Assembly: GCF_019649055.1 (NCBI RefSeq)
Contig: NW_026570313.1
Coordinates: forward strand, 124,001 to 188,000
Source of the DNA: Paramacrobiotus metropolitanus
Lineage: Eukaryota > Tardigrada > Eutardigrada > Parachela > Macrobiotidae
Direction of reading: 5' to 3'
DNA length: 64,000 nt
A model generated the notes under the pieces. That model was not told where the DNA came from. It ran no database searches and saw nothing but the letters and a program-made list of their open reading frames with translations. The translations under genes were made by a program, and so were the position numbers. Below, piece by piece: positions 10,097 through 22,500 of this stretch; within the stretch, counting starts at the first letter, position 1; each line of letters starts with the position of its first letter.

Positions 10097-12783
10097 CTAC
10101 TGGTCTGGCTGCAGGACTTCACTGAAGACGGCCGCCGTCACGCGGCTCAGGTTACTGACATCCAGCTGCTGGATCACGTCGTCCACCGTCCACTGCCAGT
10201 CGCGGTAGTGCGTGGATTCACGGGGATCGGCGCTCTGATAAGTTTCCAGCCCCTGCAATCAGGTAGTGGTTAAGCGACTTCGCTTATATTTGATTGCTTT
10301 ACTGAATAAGCGAGCACTCCAATATCCTTATCCTTTGAAGAACATCAAAATTTATGCTAGGCTAGTCAAGTCACCGCACAATGTCCATGCCAGTACTGCT
10401 TACATAGATAATTTTTCTCTGAATTTCGTCGCGATTCTGGTTGGCAATGCAGTCCACCACCCACTGGACATCCAGTGGCTTCTTGAGGACGAGATTCTTC
10501 TCCACGAGATCCCACAGCTGTGTCTCCAGCAGCGCTTCCGGCTGCGCACTGACCGTGTACTGCCCGTTGACACCAGCGTCAAGAAACATATCGCTGATGC
10601 GGCATTGCTTTACCAGCACGCGCTCCGCAGTCCCACAGGTCAGCACCAAGTTCCAGATAATATCCCCGACAGACTCACGGAACATGCTCTCTTTGTCTTG
10701 ACAGAACTGGCACTGGTCGAACACCAGCTGCGGCAGGCGGACGTCAGTCCCGCGGATGCGGCGAATAAGTGCCACGATGCGGGAGCAATCTCCCAGATTC
10801 AAATGGCGAAACACCACCGTCCGCGGACGGTTGTTCAGACATTTCAGCACGCAGGCCACCACCCAGAACATGGGCTGCCGGCAGTACTGAATATAGTCCG
10901 CCGGCAGCCCGGATACACACACATCCTGGAAGTTGGCCTCCGTGGTGAGAATACTATTCCATAGGGGACAGACTCTTCGACAGCGGACCCGCTCTAGGCT
11001 GTTCAGTGACTGGAGGATCTCCACCAACAGCTCGGGTGGCAGCGACAGGCCTCGGCGCTGACGGCCAGCTGTCTTGCGCTGTTTCTTTGCTGCATTCGCA
11101 ATTTCACTCGATGTGGGAAACACATGTAGTGTCGCGTGGTTGTTGACGATTTTTTTTGCCGTAGAGTAAGAATATTCCTGTCAGTCGAAAAAGGATGTTG
11201 AAAATTTATCTAAATAGTAAATACACTCAAAAAATAGAAAACAATTACAATCGATCGATGTGATACTTCGATGTTTATCGCATTCCAGACACATTAACAC
11301 TTAGGAATTCGAAAAAACAGCGTATTCTTTGCGTTGTTCCACATTAATAAACATGGTAAATTTTATTGATGTCGTCTACCAGCTTGTATAGAAGCATTTA
11401 TTATCACATAATGTCACGTAATGAATTTTTGTCCATGTAGGACAATGCAGGAGATACCAATGACTTCAGTGTCCGGTACGCAAATCCATATTGTGAAAAT
11501 GTCCGAAATACCAAAAACGCCGAAGTAAGTATTGCAAAAAATTATAGCGCGGCAAGATACGTGAGTATTTCAAAGTTTTAGCAAAAGCTTTATTAGCTAA
11601 TTTCCTTGTCAAAGACTCGCATTCTTACTACTTTCATGATTGTCTCAAATTGGTGCATGGCTGCGGAACTAACACTAAAAACATGAAAGAAAATATTTTT
11701 AAAACGTACCACTCCGGCAGCGTCCAGTGAAGGGGCAGTCTGGCACTGCAGATACAGCAGCGTCTGGCTGAGGATGGCGGTGCAGCGAATTTCATGCTGA
11801 TGGCGCAGTTGAAATTTGAACGTCTCCGCCAGATAGTTCGACGCCTCGGACCAGTAGTCCGTGGGCAAAGGGCAGCAGCGGATAACGAAGTTCTTCTCCA
11901 CAATCGGCCGCCGCGATGACTGAACCACTCCACGCACCTGCTCCTCAGGCAACAGCTCACGGACTACGCCGTGTGGCAGCTGTACCTAGGGTGACAGTAA
12001 AATTCAGACAGTTCTGGGGCGCTTCTGAAATGATTTGAAGTGAAACTGGAAATGTTATTTTGCGGCTCATTTTTCGAATATTTTTCTGTCATAAACAAGA
12101 AATTTAAATGAAACCTTATTGGTTACTGATCACGTAAATTATAGTTTTTCCAACAGCGATGTTTTATTAATCGGCAATTGATTTCATGTGTTTTTCATCA
12201 AATAAAAAATTATGTACTAATAAAAAGTATGTATTACTGGAAAAAAGCTAAAATTATTTAAATTTTTCATATCAAACCGTTTTAGAAATGGTCAAAGTCC
12301 GGTTGGTTCTGACATAATATGATTTGAAGCTTGACAAGTGAAAAATGAAACGTTAAAATTGTGAGTGTCACTTGTCAGCAATCCGTTGTCAAGTTGACAT
12401 GGTGAGCGTTAATTCACCTGCACCAACACCACATTATGATTGAAGAAACCCCATTTCCCCAGCACCTTCCCGGGATGCCACGTCCAGGCCGCGCTGGACA
12501 TGGCGCGCAGCAGCACCTGGGCATCGGGTGCGTTGGCGGGATCGGGCAACGGCGTGTCACTGCCGTAGAGCTCGGGGTAAGCCGTGGTCTGGTCGTAGGG
12601 CTCATGCGGGCCGCTGCGCTCCCAAATGCGCCCGTATTCCACAAACACGGAGCGCTGCGCATCCAAGTCGAAATCAATGATCAGGCCACCTTCCACGACG
12701 TTCATGACGTGCCCGTGCTGCAGTTGGCCGTCCACGAGGACGTCCACGGAGTTCCACGCGAACGCGTCTCCGTGTAGAAACAT
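10097..12783 (-). CDS. F-box family gene E, with an extra intron in the N-terminal module
   Basis: Four exons: 12783-12418, 11985-11710, 11177-10404 and 10252-10097, all phase 0, giving 523 residues. Exons 1 and 2 together equal the single first exon of genes A, C and D; joined, they give VVLVQ/VQLPHG, which aligns without gap to VLVQVPLPHG of gene C. The 432-bp intron 1 is therefore private to this copy. Domains: Tudor/Agenet-like repeats at about 8-52 and 85-140; a KH-like tail with CCPLP and LSQTLLYLQ; basic KKQRKTAGRQRR; F-box about 258-294 (LPPELLVEILQSLNSL ... CRRVCPLWNSILT); QLWDLVEKNLVLKKPLD; and the third-exon motif ETYQSADPRESTHYR, ending at TAG. The reading frame is intact. Probable ubiquitin-ligase adaptor like its neighbours. 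Confidence 0.88.
11262..11526. mobile_element. MITE-like inverted-repeat element, copy 1
   Basis: It lies between the N-terminal and F-box exons of gene E. Its right end (gtccggtacgcaaatccat, then attgtgaaaatgtccg and ending acgccgaag) matches in reverse complement the left ends of the copies at 38211 and 48517. Its own left end (cttcgatgttta...) is a weaker inverted copy. No coding capacity, so a non-autonomous element. The left boundary is approximate. Confidence 0.55.
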
Positions 12784-13593
12784 TTCACAGTTGATATTTG
12801 AAGAGTTTATTTCGAAGATGTTGTTGTAGTGTAATGCGTCTACGACGTGGTCGAGTTGTTCGGTCCACAGAATAGGGAGAAACCAGAAAAATTACTAAGG
12901 ACATTTATTTTAATTGTGTAAATGAAACTCAAAATATACTTCTTCACTTCACGCAAGTCGCAACCTAAAACGTGCAAATTTTCAATTTTCCGTTGTACAT
13001 AAGCCGTCGTTACGGGCGGTAGCAACATTCGCTCACTGCACACCAAGAACAGGCGCCTAAAAATTAGTTGCTGACAAAGCTGGCACCCGGTGGAAGGGCG
13101 GCAACATCCACTCCGTTCGCTGCACGTGACGGTTATGTGAATGAACAAGCGCGTTCGTTCATGAAAACTGGCAGTTGGCAACTGTTGTGTGTGTGCCTGT
13201 GTGGTCGATTGCACAACAGCCACGCGCTTACTCGCATGACTCACGCGTTATTTACTTAACCAACGTTACAGACGCTGCATTTGTGGTACGATATCAGATT
13301 CCACTGGAATAATCGCAGCGTTACAATCGTCTACAAGATTTCTAACTTGTTCCAATGTTCCCTGTGATAACGATAAAATTTTATTGATCCCTTTCTTTAT
13401 CCTAACAATCGCCTGTTTATTATTATGCAACCCCCGTCAAACGCTGAAAACTGGTAATTCTGGTTTTTACGCCTTCTCGCAACCGACGTTGTATTTCATC
13501 AGAACAACGGGGATTGGTGGATTACGGAGGCCGTGGCTGGTGCGTTCAACCGCCATGTGATTTCCGCTCTTTTCGCTTGATTTCTAATCCGCG
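12784..13593. other. Intergenic region upstream of genes E (minus) and NTE (plus)
   Basis: The two genes diverge from here, so both promoters should lie within these 810 bp. Open frames at about 12840-13259 overlap on both strands and show no family similarity. No clear TATA box was found. Confidence 0.4.
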
Positions 13594-16500
13594 ATGTTGG
13601 ACACCGAGACCTGCTCCAGCGGGGGGTCCCCCGCGGCCCCCTGGACGCGGGAGGGGAGCTGTTCCGCGGACGGGGCGGGCAGCTGGCTGACGAGCTGTTC
13701 CGGAGTGTGGTGTGTTTTTGTTTACGTGCCGCTGCTGATCCTGACGGGATGGGTTATGTGGTGGGTGGCCCGCGGGATGACGATCCTCTGGATCAGGATC
13801 CGCGGGAAGGTGTCACTGGGGCTGAAGAACGATCCGGCGGAGGAGCCGCCTGTCAGTGGACCCAGTAAGGAGGAGGCGCGGGAAGGACGGCGGGAGGCCC
13901 GGGTGGCGGGCGGCAGCGGCGGGATGGGGAAGAAGTTCCCGAAAAAGGAGAAGGTACGCTGATTTCACAGATGAACATTTTAGAAGATAATTTGTAATAA
14001 TGAAAATTAAAAAAACAAATAACTGTAATTTTGTGAATTTTGGAGTACTGAATTCGGAATTTATCATTCTCTAGAAACCCAAATAATTTGAGTATTTGAT
14101 ATTTCGATTTTTTACAAATCAATAATCTAGCAATTAATGGAAGTTATTACTGAGTTAGTGCATAAAATAATCAGATTGATACTGGATTTGTTTACGTCAT
14201 TAATTTTGGTAAAATTATGGAGATTTACAGATACAAACTGGATTTTTTGATTTATTGTTTAACGTTTTATACTTATCCTGTTATCCAATAATTAATATAA
14301 AAATGTATGATATTTTAAAATGTACAGTGATCAGTAATCAGTAATGAAAAATAAAACTTTAATAGCAATAATTATAGGAAAATAAAATACGAAATTGTCA
14401 AAAATGATAGAAAAATAGGAAATGAATACCGTAATTAAAAAATATCGCATATAATTTATTTGGGTAACTGGATGAGACATGCGGGGAGGCGAGAAAATTC
14501 CCTGTGTGAACTGTGATTTTTGACCTGATCCAGTGTTGTGGCTGCGCGGGTTGTTGCTGATTTTTTGGACTTTGAGATGACATGAATAATCGTCCGCGCG
14601 GGTTAGCGTGTATATTATTTTAATAGTTCTTGCAGAATAATTATACGGATATTAGCGGTGTAATAAGCAGCAGATTGTTGTGTCATGGTCCTCATGGATG
14701 TGTATTTAGCCGGTGATGCGTCGGCGTAAATGCGATAACAATTATGCCGATTGTGTGCGTATTCCAGTGAAATTTATGAAAATTTACATTTTATTTGTTG
14801 AAAGTGTTTACCGGGGTTTGGCGATCGCTGTACAATGTACATCGGACTTCTTACTTTGCACGAACTTAATGAAGTATTGATGCAGTGGATTATTTACCGA
14901 CTCCGCACTGTCATATGCATTATTTTCGTAATGCCTTGCGGCTTGCGGTGCAGTATCGAAGTATTGTTTTTTCAAGAGCAACGGCACATTCGCTTTGTAG
15001 CTGTTTTCCCACAGTCAGTTTTGAAAATGACACGAATTTGGTGTGGTAATTCTTGCACCGCTGCCACCGGCACCATCCATCGCGAGTTATGGCTTTTTCC
15101 TTTTTTGTGAACATTTTTTAGCTTTTTTTTCCCGCCCTATGTTTACAGCACGGTAGCAAGTTGAAGGGCAAATTAAAATTGCAGTGGATAAAAATTACCG
15201 AAAAAAATAAAAATGAAATTTAATAAATAGGCTGGGGAGTAAAAATTAAGGAAACTTTGAAAAATTATCTGGAAATTTGTTTAAAAAGTTCAGTTAATAA
15301 TAAGTGCTGTGACGTTATGTTATTAAATTGTCGTAATCGGTAATCTGTAGAATTTTTTTTTGTAGAATAATTTGTTTGGATTTTTTATAATCGCTAAACC
15401 TGATTGTTATGTTACGTTTTTGAAAATCGATCTAGATATTCTGCGTTCTTTTTGTAAATATCCGTAATAAATGTCGTGTGAAGAACTCTGCGGAGATAAT
15501 CGAAGTATAATGATTATTATGAATTTGTGCAGGTCCGCTTTTACTACAATAAAGTCCTGCATCGCGTCAACTCATGGCGCTACGCGGATTCCCCGGGCGG
15601 CAAGCAGCGTCTCAAGACCCGCCAGATTGTCCGCAAATTCGCCGACAACCTGCTGAACCGCGTCAAACTGAAGGGCCGCTTCCGGCGCCGCGGCAGCGAG
15701 TCCAGCGCCCCGCGGTAGACTTTAATTTTTGAAATTTCGATATTTTGATTTTATATAATTCAGCATATAATTTAGGTAGGATGATTTCGTATTGAATTTA
15801 CATATTAATGAAGTATGTAATTTTAATATTCAACTAAAACTCAGAAAACTCTAATTATTCTCAAAAAAAGCATATTTAAAACTTAAAATAAGTACAATAA
15901 ATTTTTAAACAAAATTTCAGTAATTTAATGTCATCTAATTCGATGTAATATGATTTACGGTAATTTAATGTTGAACTAATTTATTAATTTAAGTGTAATA
16001 TTCGTTTAAAATTCAAAAAAAATTAGATTATTTGATAAAGCTTTTTCTGTTATTCAAACAGGCTGCTGCAGAAGGAGCTGCCGGCTTCGTACTTGGAGGA
16101 GCAGGCTGGCGCGGTGAGCGGGCGTCTGAACGCGGCGCTCCCCTCCGAAGTGCTGTCGATGATGCGGGCCATCCGCGTGTTCGGCCATCTGGACGAGGCC
16201 GTCTTCCTGGAGTTGTGCCAGCAGATGGCCTCGGTCACCATCGAGCCGGGTGATTTCCTCTTCCGCCCCGGCGATCCCGACGACTGCGTGTACATGGTGC
16301 AGCGCGGACGACTGCTGGTCTTCATCTACGACCAGGACACCAAACGAGAATTGCCGCTGAAGGAGGTCAAAACCGGTACGCCTGTCCGGAGATTTGCGCG
16401 GCGGCGGTTGATTTTTCTTAACACCGAGATTTATTTAAATAATTGAAAATTTAATTTCGATTTATTACAATAACAATTAAATAATAAACATTTTCTTTTT

Positions 16501-19500
16501 AAATAATAGAAATTCGAAATTAACTACAGAAATTCGATTTATTAATGGGTCTTCGATATTTTTGATTGAATTAATCACACAATTAACGCCTTATTTTAAG
16601 GGTTTATTGTTAAGAGGAGAACTGAATTTTATATGAAGGGATTTAACTTTATTAAGTTAAAATTTTAAGAATATAGAATATTTTATATTAATTTTAATGT
16701 TATCATTTAAATCGTGTACTTTGATTATTTAATTGATCCTTTACTGAAAAGCGCGTGCTTTTATTTTGTATTTTTGAGATTGATTTCCATGTAAAATGGA
16801 CGAAAGTAATTTGTTTTTTTAAATTAAATTCAAGATTTATATGAATAATTTAATTTGTGATTAAAATTAACATAATATTGAACAGGGGAAAGTATTGCCA
16901 GCATGTTGAGTATCCTGGACGTGCTGTCCGGGCACCAGCACCCCTTCAAGACGGTGACGTGTCGCGCGATAGAAGAGAGCCTGGTGATCCGCATGCCGGT
17001 GACGGCGTTCGGCGGCGTGCTGGAGCGCAGTCCCGAGTCGTTGGTGCGCGTCGTGCAGCTGATTATGACGCGGCTGCAGCGCGTCACCTTCTCCGCGCTG
17101 CGCGATTATTTGGGCTTGACCCACGAACTGATGAAGTCCGACAAGCACGGCGGACTGACGCCGCTGGAGCCGGTACCGGCGGTACGCAATACCCCCGGAA
17201 ACCTCGCTAACCAAGGTAAAATAATTAAATAAATTAGTGGAACAAATTATTAATGTTGCAGCGGTTCAGTTAAAAAACTGATATATCATAATGATTAATG
17301 TACAACTTAGAAAAAATAAATTGTACATTTTTAAAAAGTTATTTAAGTAATCTAATAGTTAAATTAAATTTAGTGGTTAATACAGATAAGAACAATAAAA
17401 TTGGTTATAAGAAATTCGTGTTGAAATGTTTAGGGTACAGTAAAGAATTAGCTAAATTAAATTTGTTATTTAATAAAAATAAACTGCTGTTACAATAAGT
17501 TCGTAGGTGGAATTAATTAAACAATAAATCAGCCAAGATTAATTAAATGTTGACTGAAAACTAAAGCATGTGATAAATTTATTAATAAAATTATTTTGGT
17601 AATAAATAAGCGATTTTTAATCAGGTATTTAATAGAAAAATAAAATAAATATTTTATGGATGTAATAATTTATTAGCGGGTTTGAAAATTCACTTTTGAA
17701 CAGCGCATATGACGCCTGCGCACGGTGTGCACGCGCAGAGCGTGGACGAGACGGGCAAGCACTTCCGCTCGCAGTCCATCGTCACGCTGCCCTGGAAGGT
17801 GTCCGTGCCGGTGCCCCTCTCCCCGCCGGCGACGACGGACGGCGCCGCCCCGCCCCCCTGGGCCTTCACCAGCGGCCGCCCACCGCTGCCGGTGCGCAGT
17901 CTGGACGACGATTTCGCCCGCAAGGTACGTTGGTTTGGGGTGCTGTCTTTGACATGTTTTGGCTTGTGGTGTGCTGTTGTGTCGTTTTAACCACTCTAAC
18001 CCGGTGTCGGTTCTTGTTTTGTCCTGCAACAGCCTGAACGCGCTAACGTGGAGGGGGAAGTGGGCGACCGGGTAAAACAACTCCTGTAAATTAGTTCAGA
18101 GTTTTTTAATGACATTTAAATTATCCGGCGAATTTTTAACTGTCATCTACTGTAAATCGCATTTTAACCCGTTTTTAGGTGAATTTTTAATCACATTTAT
18201 GGCGGTTTTTGGATAAAAATTATACCAGATTTATAACACGTTTTGAATCAGTTGTACCTGGAAATTCAAATCAAGTTTGAATAATTTTTAGATGAAATTT
18301 CGTGTGGATTTTAATCAGCTTATAGGTGAAATTTTAATTGAATTTTATGTTCTGTTAAATCTACTGTAAGCCATTTTTTTGATAAAATTCGGAATTAATG
18401 CGGAGTTTATTTTATAAGATTTCAATGGAATTGATTTTCCATTTTTCGTCAAAATTGGAACAAAATTCAAATCGATGTTTTGAAAAAATCCAAATCAGAA
18501 CTAAGCCAATTTCTAGATGAAATTCAAGCGAATTTTGTGAAGTTCTATAGCTTTTGTGAAGTTCAAATAAAGTGGATGTATTTCAAACTCATTTATTTTT
18601 TGTGGAAAACTTTAATGAAATTTAAAATTCCTTCTTCTTAAATCAACTCACATGTCAAATGATCTTTCAGTTAAATTCCAGTTTTTACGGTAGATGCAAT
18701 TTCAAGTGCAGTTACTTTATAAATCAAATTGAAATAAACTGTTTGCGGTTTTTCAAGTGAAACTAATTCTTAAATTTAGTTTAAATCAATTATGTGCTGG
18801 TCCTACGGCGCGCATCATCATGTGATTATTTTTCTGCAACAGTTGCAGTACTCGCTGAGCATCAAGGAGCCGGACAAGATGACGCCCTCCCGCCGGCCGT
18901 TGGGCCGCTCCGTCTCCGTGGTGGAGGAGGCCCATTTACCGGAAGACGACGACTTCGAGCGGGCCCGGCGGGATTTAGTGGAGCTGTTGGGCCTGAAGAG
19001 CGTCGCCGTGTTGGAGGACCGCATGGTGTACAAACGCGTCCCCTCGGGCATGTATCTAGTCCATGAATTCGACCAGGACAGCAGTCTGTACTACATCGTC
19101 TCCGGCTGTCTCAGTGTCTCGCAGAAATCATTGGACCGCACCGATAAGAACGCGCATCTCTTCGTGGCGGTCAAGGGGGAACTGGTCGGCACGTTGGCCG
19201 GTAAATTGGGGATTTTTATTTAATTTTTATGGGAAGGATTAATATTATTTTATTTTGTTATTATTTGTTTTTTATTGTGTTGCAGTGTTGACGGGAGAGC
19301 CGAGTATGTTTAATATCCGCGCCAAGACCGTCTCCCGAATTCTCATGATAACCAGGTAAAACACAGTTGATTTTATTATTTTGCGGATGAATTTTCTAAA
19401 CGCTCTTTTTAAGGCAATTTTGGAAAATAAGAAATACGAAAGTATAAAGGCAATAAAATTAGAAATTAATTGCTTAAATAATGGAATTTTTTTCGAATTA

Positions 19501-22500
19501 TTATTTTAAAATGAATAAAAAGTAAAAAATTAAAAATTTCCAAGTTTGAGGAGAAACTGCTGGGAAAAAACCGAGCGAAACAATGTGGAAGTTGCTACGA
19601 AAATAAAAGAAAAATTGCAAATTAGTGTAACTTTATGGGCTAAAAAGGATTCACTTCATAATTAAATTTTAAATACAGCTGGTTATGTTTTTCAGAGCGG
19701 ATTATTTTGAGTTGCTGCGCGAGTATCCGCAGATCGCGTTAAGCACCGCGCACAGTTTCGTCAAGCGCATGACACCGTTCGTGCGGCAAATCGACTTTGC
19801 CCTGGACTGGGAACAGGTCAGACAAAAATACCGGATTGGTGATCTGTATTAGTGATTCTTGAACTGTAGTGATTAATAAAAATAAATCCTAAGACAAATA
19901 TTTCTGACAAATACCTAAATACACCGGGAAAAAATACGGTACTTGTATTGATAATTTGATCATATTTATTCATGATTATCAGATTTTAATGATTATTAAA
20001 ATAAGCAAGCCGAGGAAAATATATGCTGATTAAATGCAGTTTTCAGTTTCTACCGCAACACACAAGATAAAAGATATTTAATGATTTATTAATCATTATT
20101 AAAAATGAAGGAAATAAATTCTGTCAAATAAATTCAGTAATTTGTCTCATTATTACGTAATCATTATTGTCTCGTTATGAATTATTAATACCGTTTGGGC
20201 TGCAGGTGGAATCGGGTCACGCCATCTTCCGGCAGAACGACGAAGCGGACTGCGTGTACGTCATTCTGAACGGGCGGATGCGCGCCGTCGTCCGCAAGAC
20301 GGACGGCAGCAAGGAGGCCACCGGGGAGTACGCCCGCGGGGATCTCGTCGGCCTGACGGAGGTGTCGGTGCACAAGCCGCGCATGACCACCGTCATCGCC
20401 GTCCGCGACTCGGAGATCGCCAAGATCCCCACCCACGTGTTGGAGTACATCAAACTCAAGTATCCCAAGGTGGTCACGCGGCTGATTCACATCCTGGGCG
20501 ACCGCGTCTTCCACCAGATGCAGAGTAGATTAGCCGGCGCCCCCGTCGCCACGGTGACCGCCACCGGGGATCCGGCCATGGCGCCCTCCAACCTCACCAC
20601 CGTACGTATTTTATTTTTGCATTTAAACGTTTATTTTATTTTTTGCAGTATTTAATTCGTTGGAATTTTTTTTGTAATTGTTATAATTCTTTCTTTTGAT
20701 TTTCGTTTGTTTTATTTTCAATTTTTTAATTTTAATTTTTTTTACGTATTTAATTTGTGGGATTCTTTTGTTTATAATTATGGTTTTAAAGTTTTTTTGT
20801 ACTCTTTAACAGTTCTTTTCGGTTTAATAAAAATTACGTAAGCAGCGGAAATTTGAACATTTGTTTTAATTTTTGCACTATTTCATTCACTGGATTTTTT
20901 TGTTTATAACTGTTCTAATTCTTTCTAAATTTAAACATTTATTTTATTTTTCTACAGTATTTAATTCGTGAGATCCTTCCTTTGATAACTATCGTTTTTT
21001 TTTGGTTTTTTTTCGTCTTTAGCAGTTTTTTCTGTTTTATAAAAGTTACTTAAGCGGCGGAAATTCTGTTTAATTTTTTCAGTTTCAGATTTATTTAAAT
21101 TTTTTTACAGTGATTTTTCCACTTACTTTTTTCGTTGATATTTTCATCTATTTGTGAAAAAATATTTAAGAGAAGGAAGTTGTTATGTTTTTTTTAACGA
21201 TTTTTTATTAATTTGAACGGCAGATACACCAGCCTATATTTTCGAGTTTTCATCCCTTTTTGTCGTTTTTATTAAATATTTTCAGAAATTGTTCTAGAAT
21301 TTTTCTAGCTGTTATTTCGTGGGTTCTGCGGTGCATTAGCTGTTGAGTAATATTTAATCAATATTTCGATTTATTTTTCCCGTGTTTTTGCTCAGGTAGC
21401 GGTGTTGGCGGTGAACGGGGATGTGCCGCTGGACGCCTTCTGTCTGGAGCTGGACTGGTCGCTGCAGCAGCTGGGCACGACGCTGCGCCTGACCAGCCGC
21501 TTCGTGGAGCAGCTGCTGGGGGCGGCTGCCCTGGAGCCCGTCAATGAATACCGGTTAGCCGGCAGTTTGGCCGCATTAACCGTGACTGCCGGCTGCATAA
21601 TTCGCATTATTTTGCGGATATAGGTTGGCGACGTGGCTGGGCATCCAGGAGGACTCGCACCGCATGGTGCTTTTCCAGTGCGACGAGAGCATGACCACCT
21701 GGACGCGCCAGAGTCTCCGCCAGGCCGACTGTATCCTCATCGTCGCCAACGGCGACAAACAGCCAACGGTACAGACGAAAAAATAAATAAGCATAAATAA
21801 ATTACGTAGACTAAATTACACAGAATAAAATCATTATTAATAAATAAATCAATCAAATAAATCAGCAAAAATAAATTACCTAGAATAAGTTAAACCGAAT
21901 GAAATAATTATGAATAAATAAAATAATTGAATTAATGAATGCAATAGAATAAATAAGCAGAATGAATGAAATCATTAGAAAGCGAAATAAAAATTTAATA
22001 AGAAATCACTGATTTCAAATCAGTAAATAAAATTGGTGTTATGGTACGAGTAATTAGTCTCGCAGCGCAGTCATTCTTGAACGCGTACTGGCTTTTGCTG
22101 AATAAAATAGAGAAAAAATAAGAAAAATTTAGCAAATTAACTGATGTGTAAACTATAAACAAATTAACTGATGTATAAACTATAAACAAATTAATTGATG
22201 TATAAACTATAAACAAATTAATTGATGTATAAACTATAAACAAATTAGCAGAATAAGAAGCAGAATAGTGAAATGTCAGCGTAAAACTTACTGCTGGTGC
22301 CTAAAGTTTCAGTGCATTTTTATAAGATTTTCGTAGTGTATTGGCTGCACAAGGGTTGGCTCAACTGTAGATCACTGATTTGCACTCATATTGACGTCAG
22401 CGTCGATGGTGTACTGTAATTAGTCTTTGAAAAAGATTTTTTATTCGACTGATTGAATAATTTATTCTCCGATATATTTTTGAAGGCAAATAAATGAGTA

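Noticed and set aside
12840-13259. Overlapping frames on both strands between gene E and NTE
   Set aside because: No similarity to known domains; both overlap within a promoter region.
21995-22243. Minus-strand open frame with repeated FIVYTS(I/V)NL units
   Set aside because: It is only the translation of the 27-bp intronic tandem repeat in the NTE gene.
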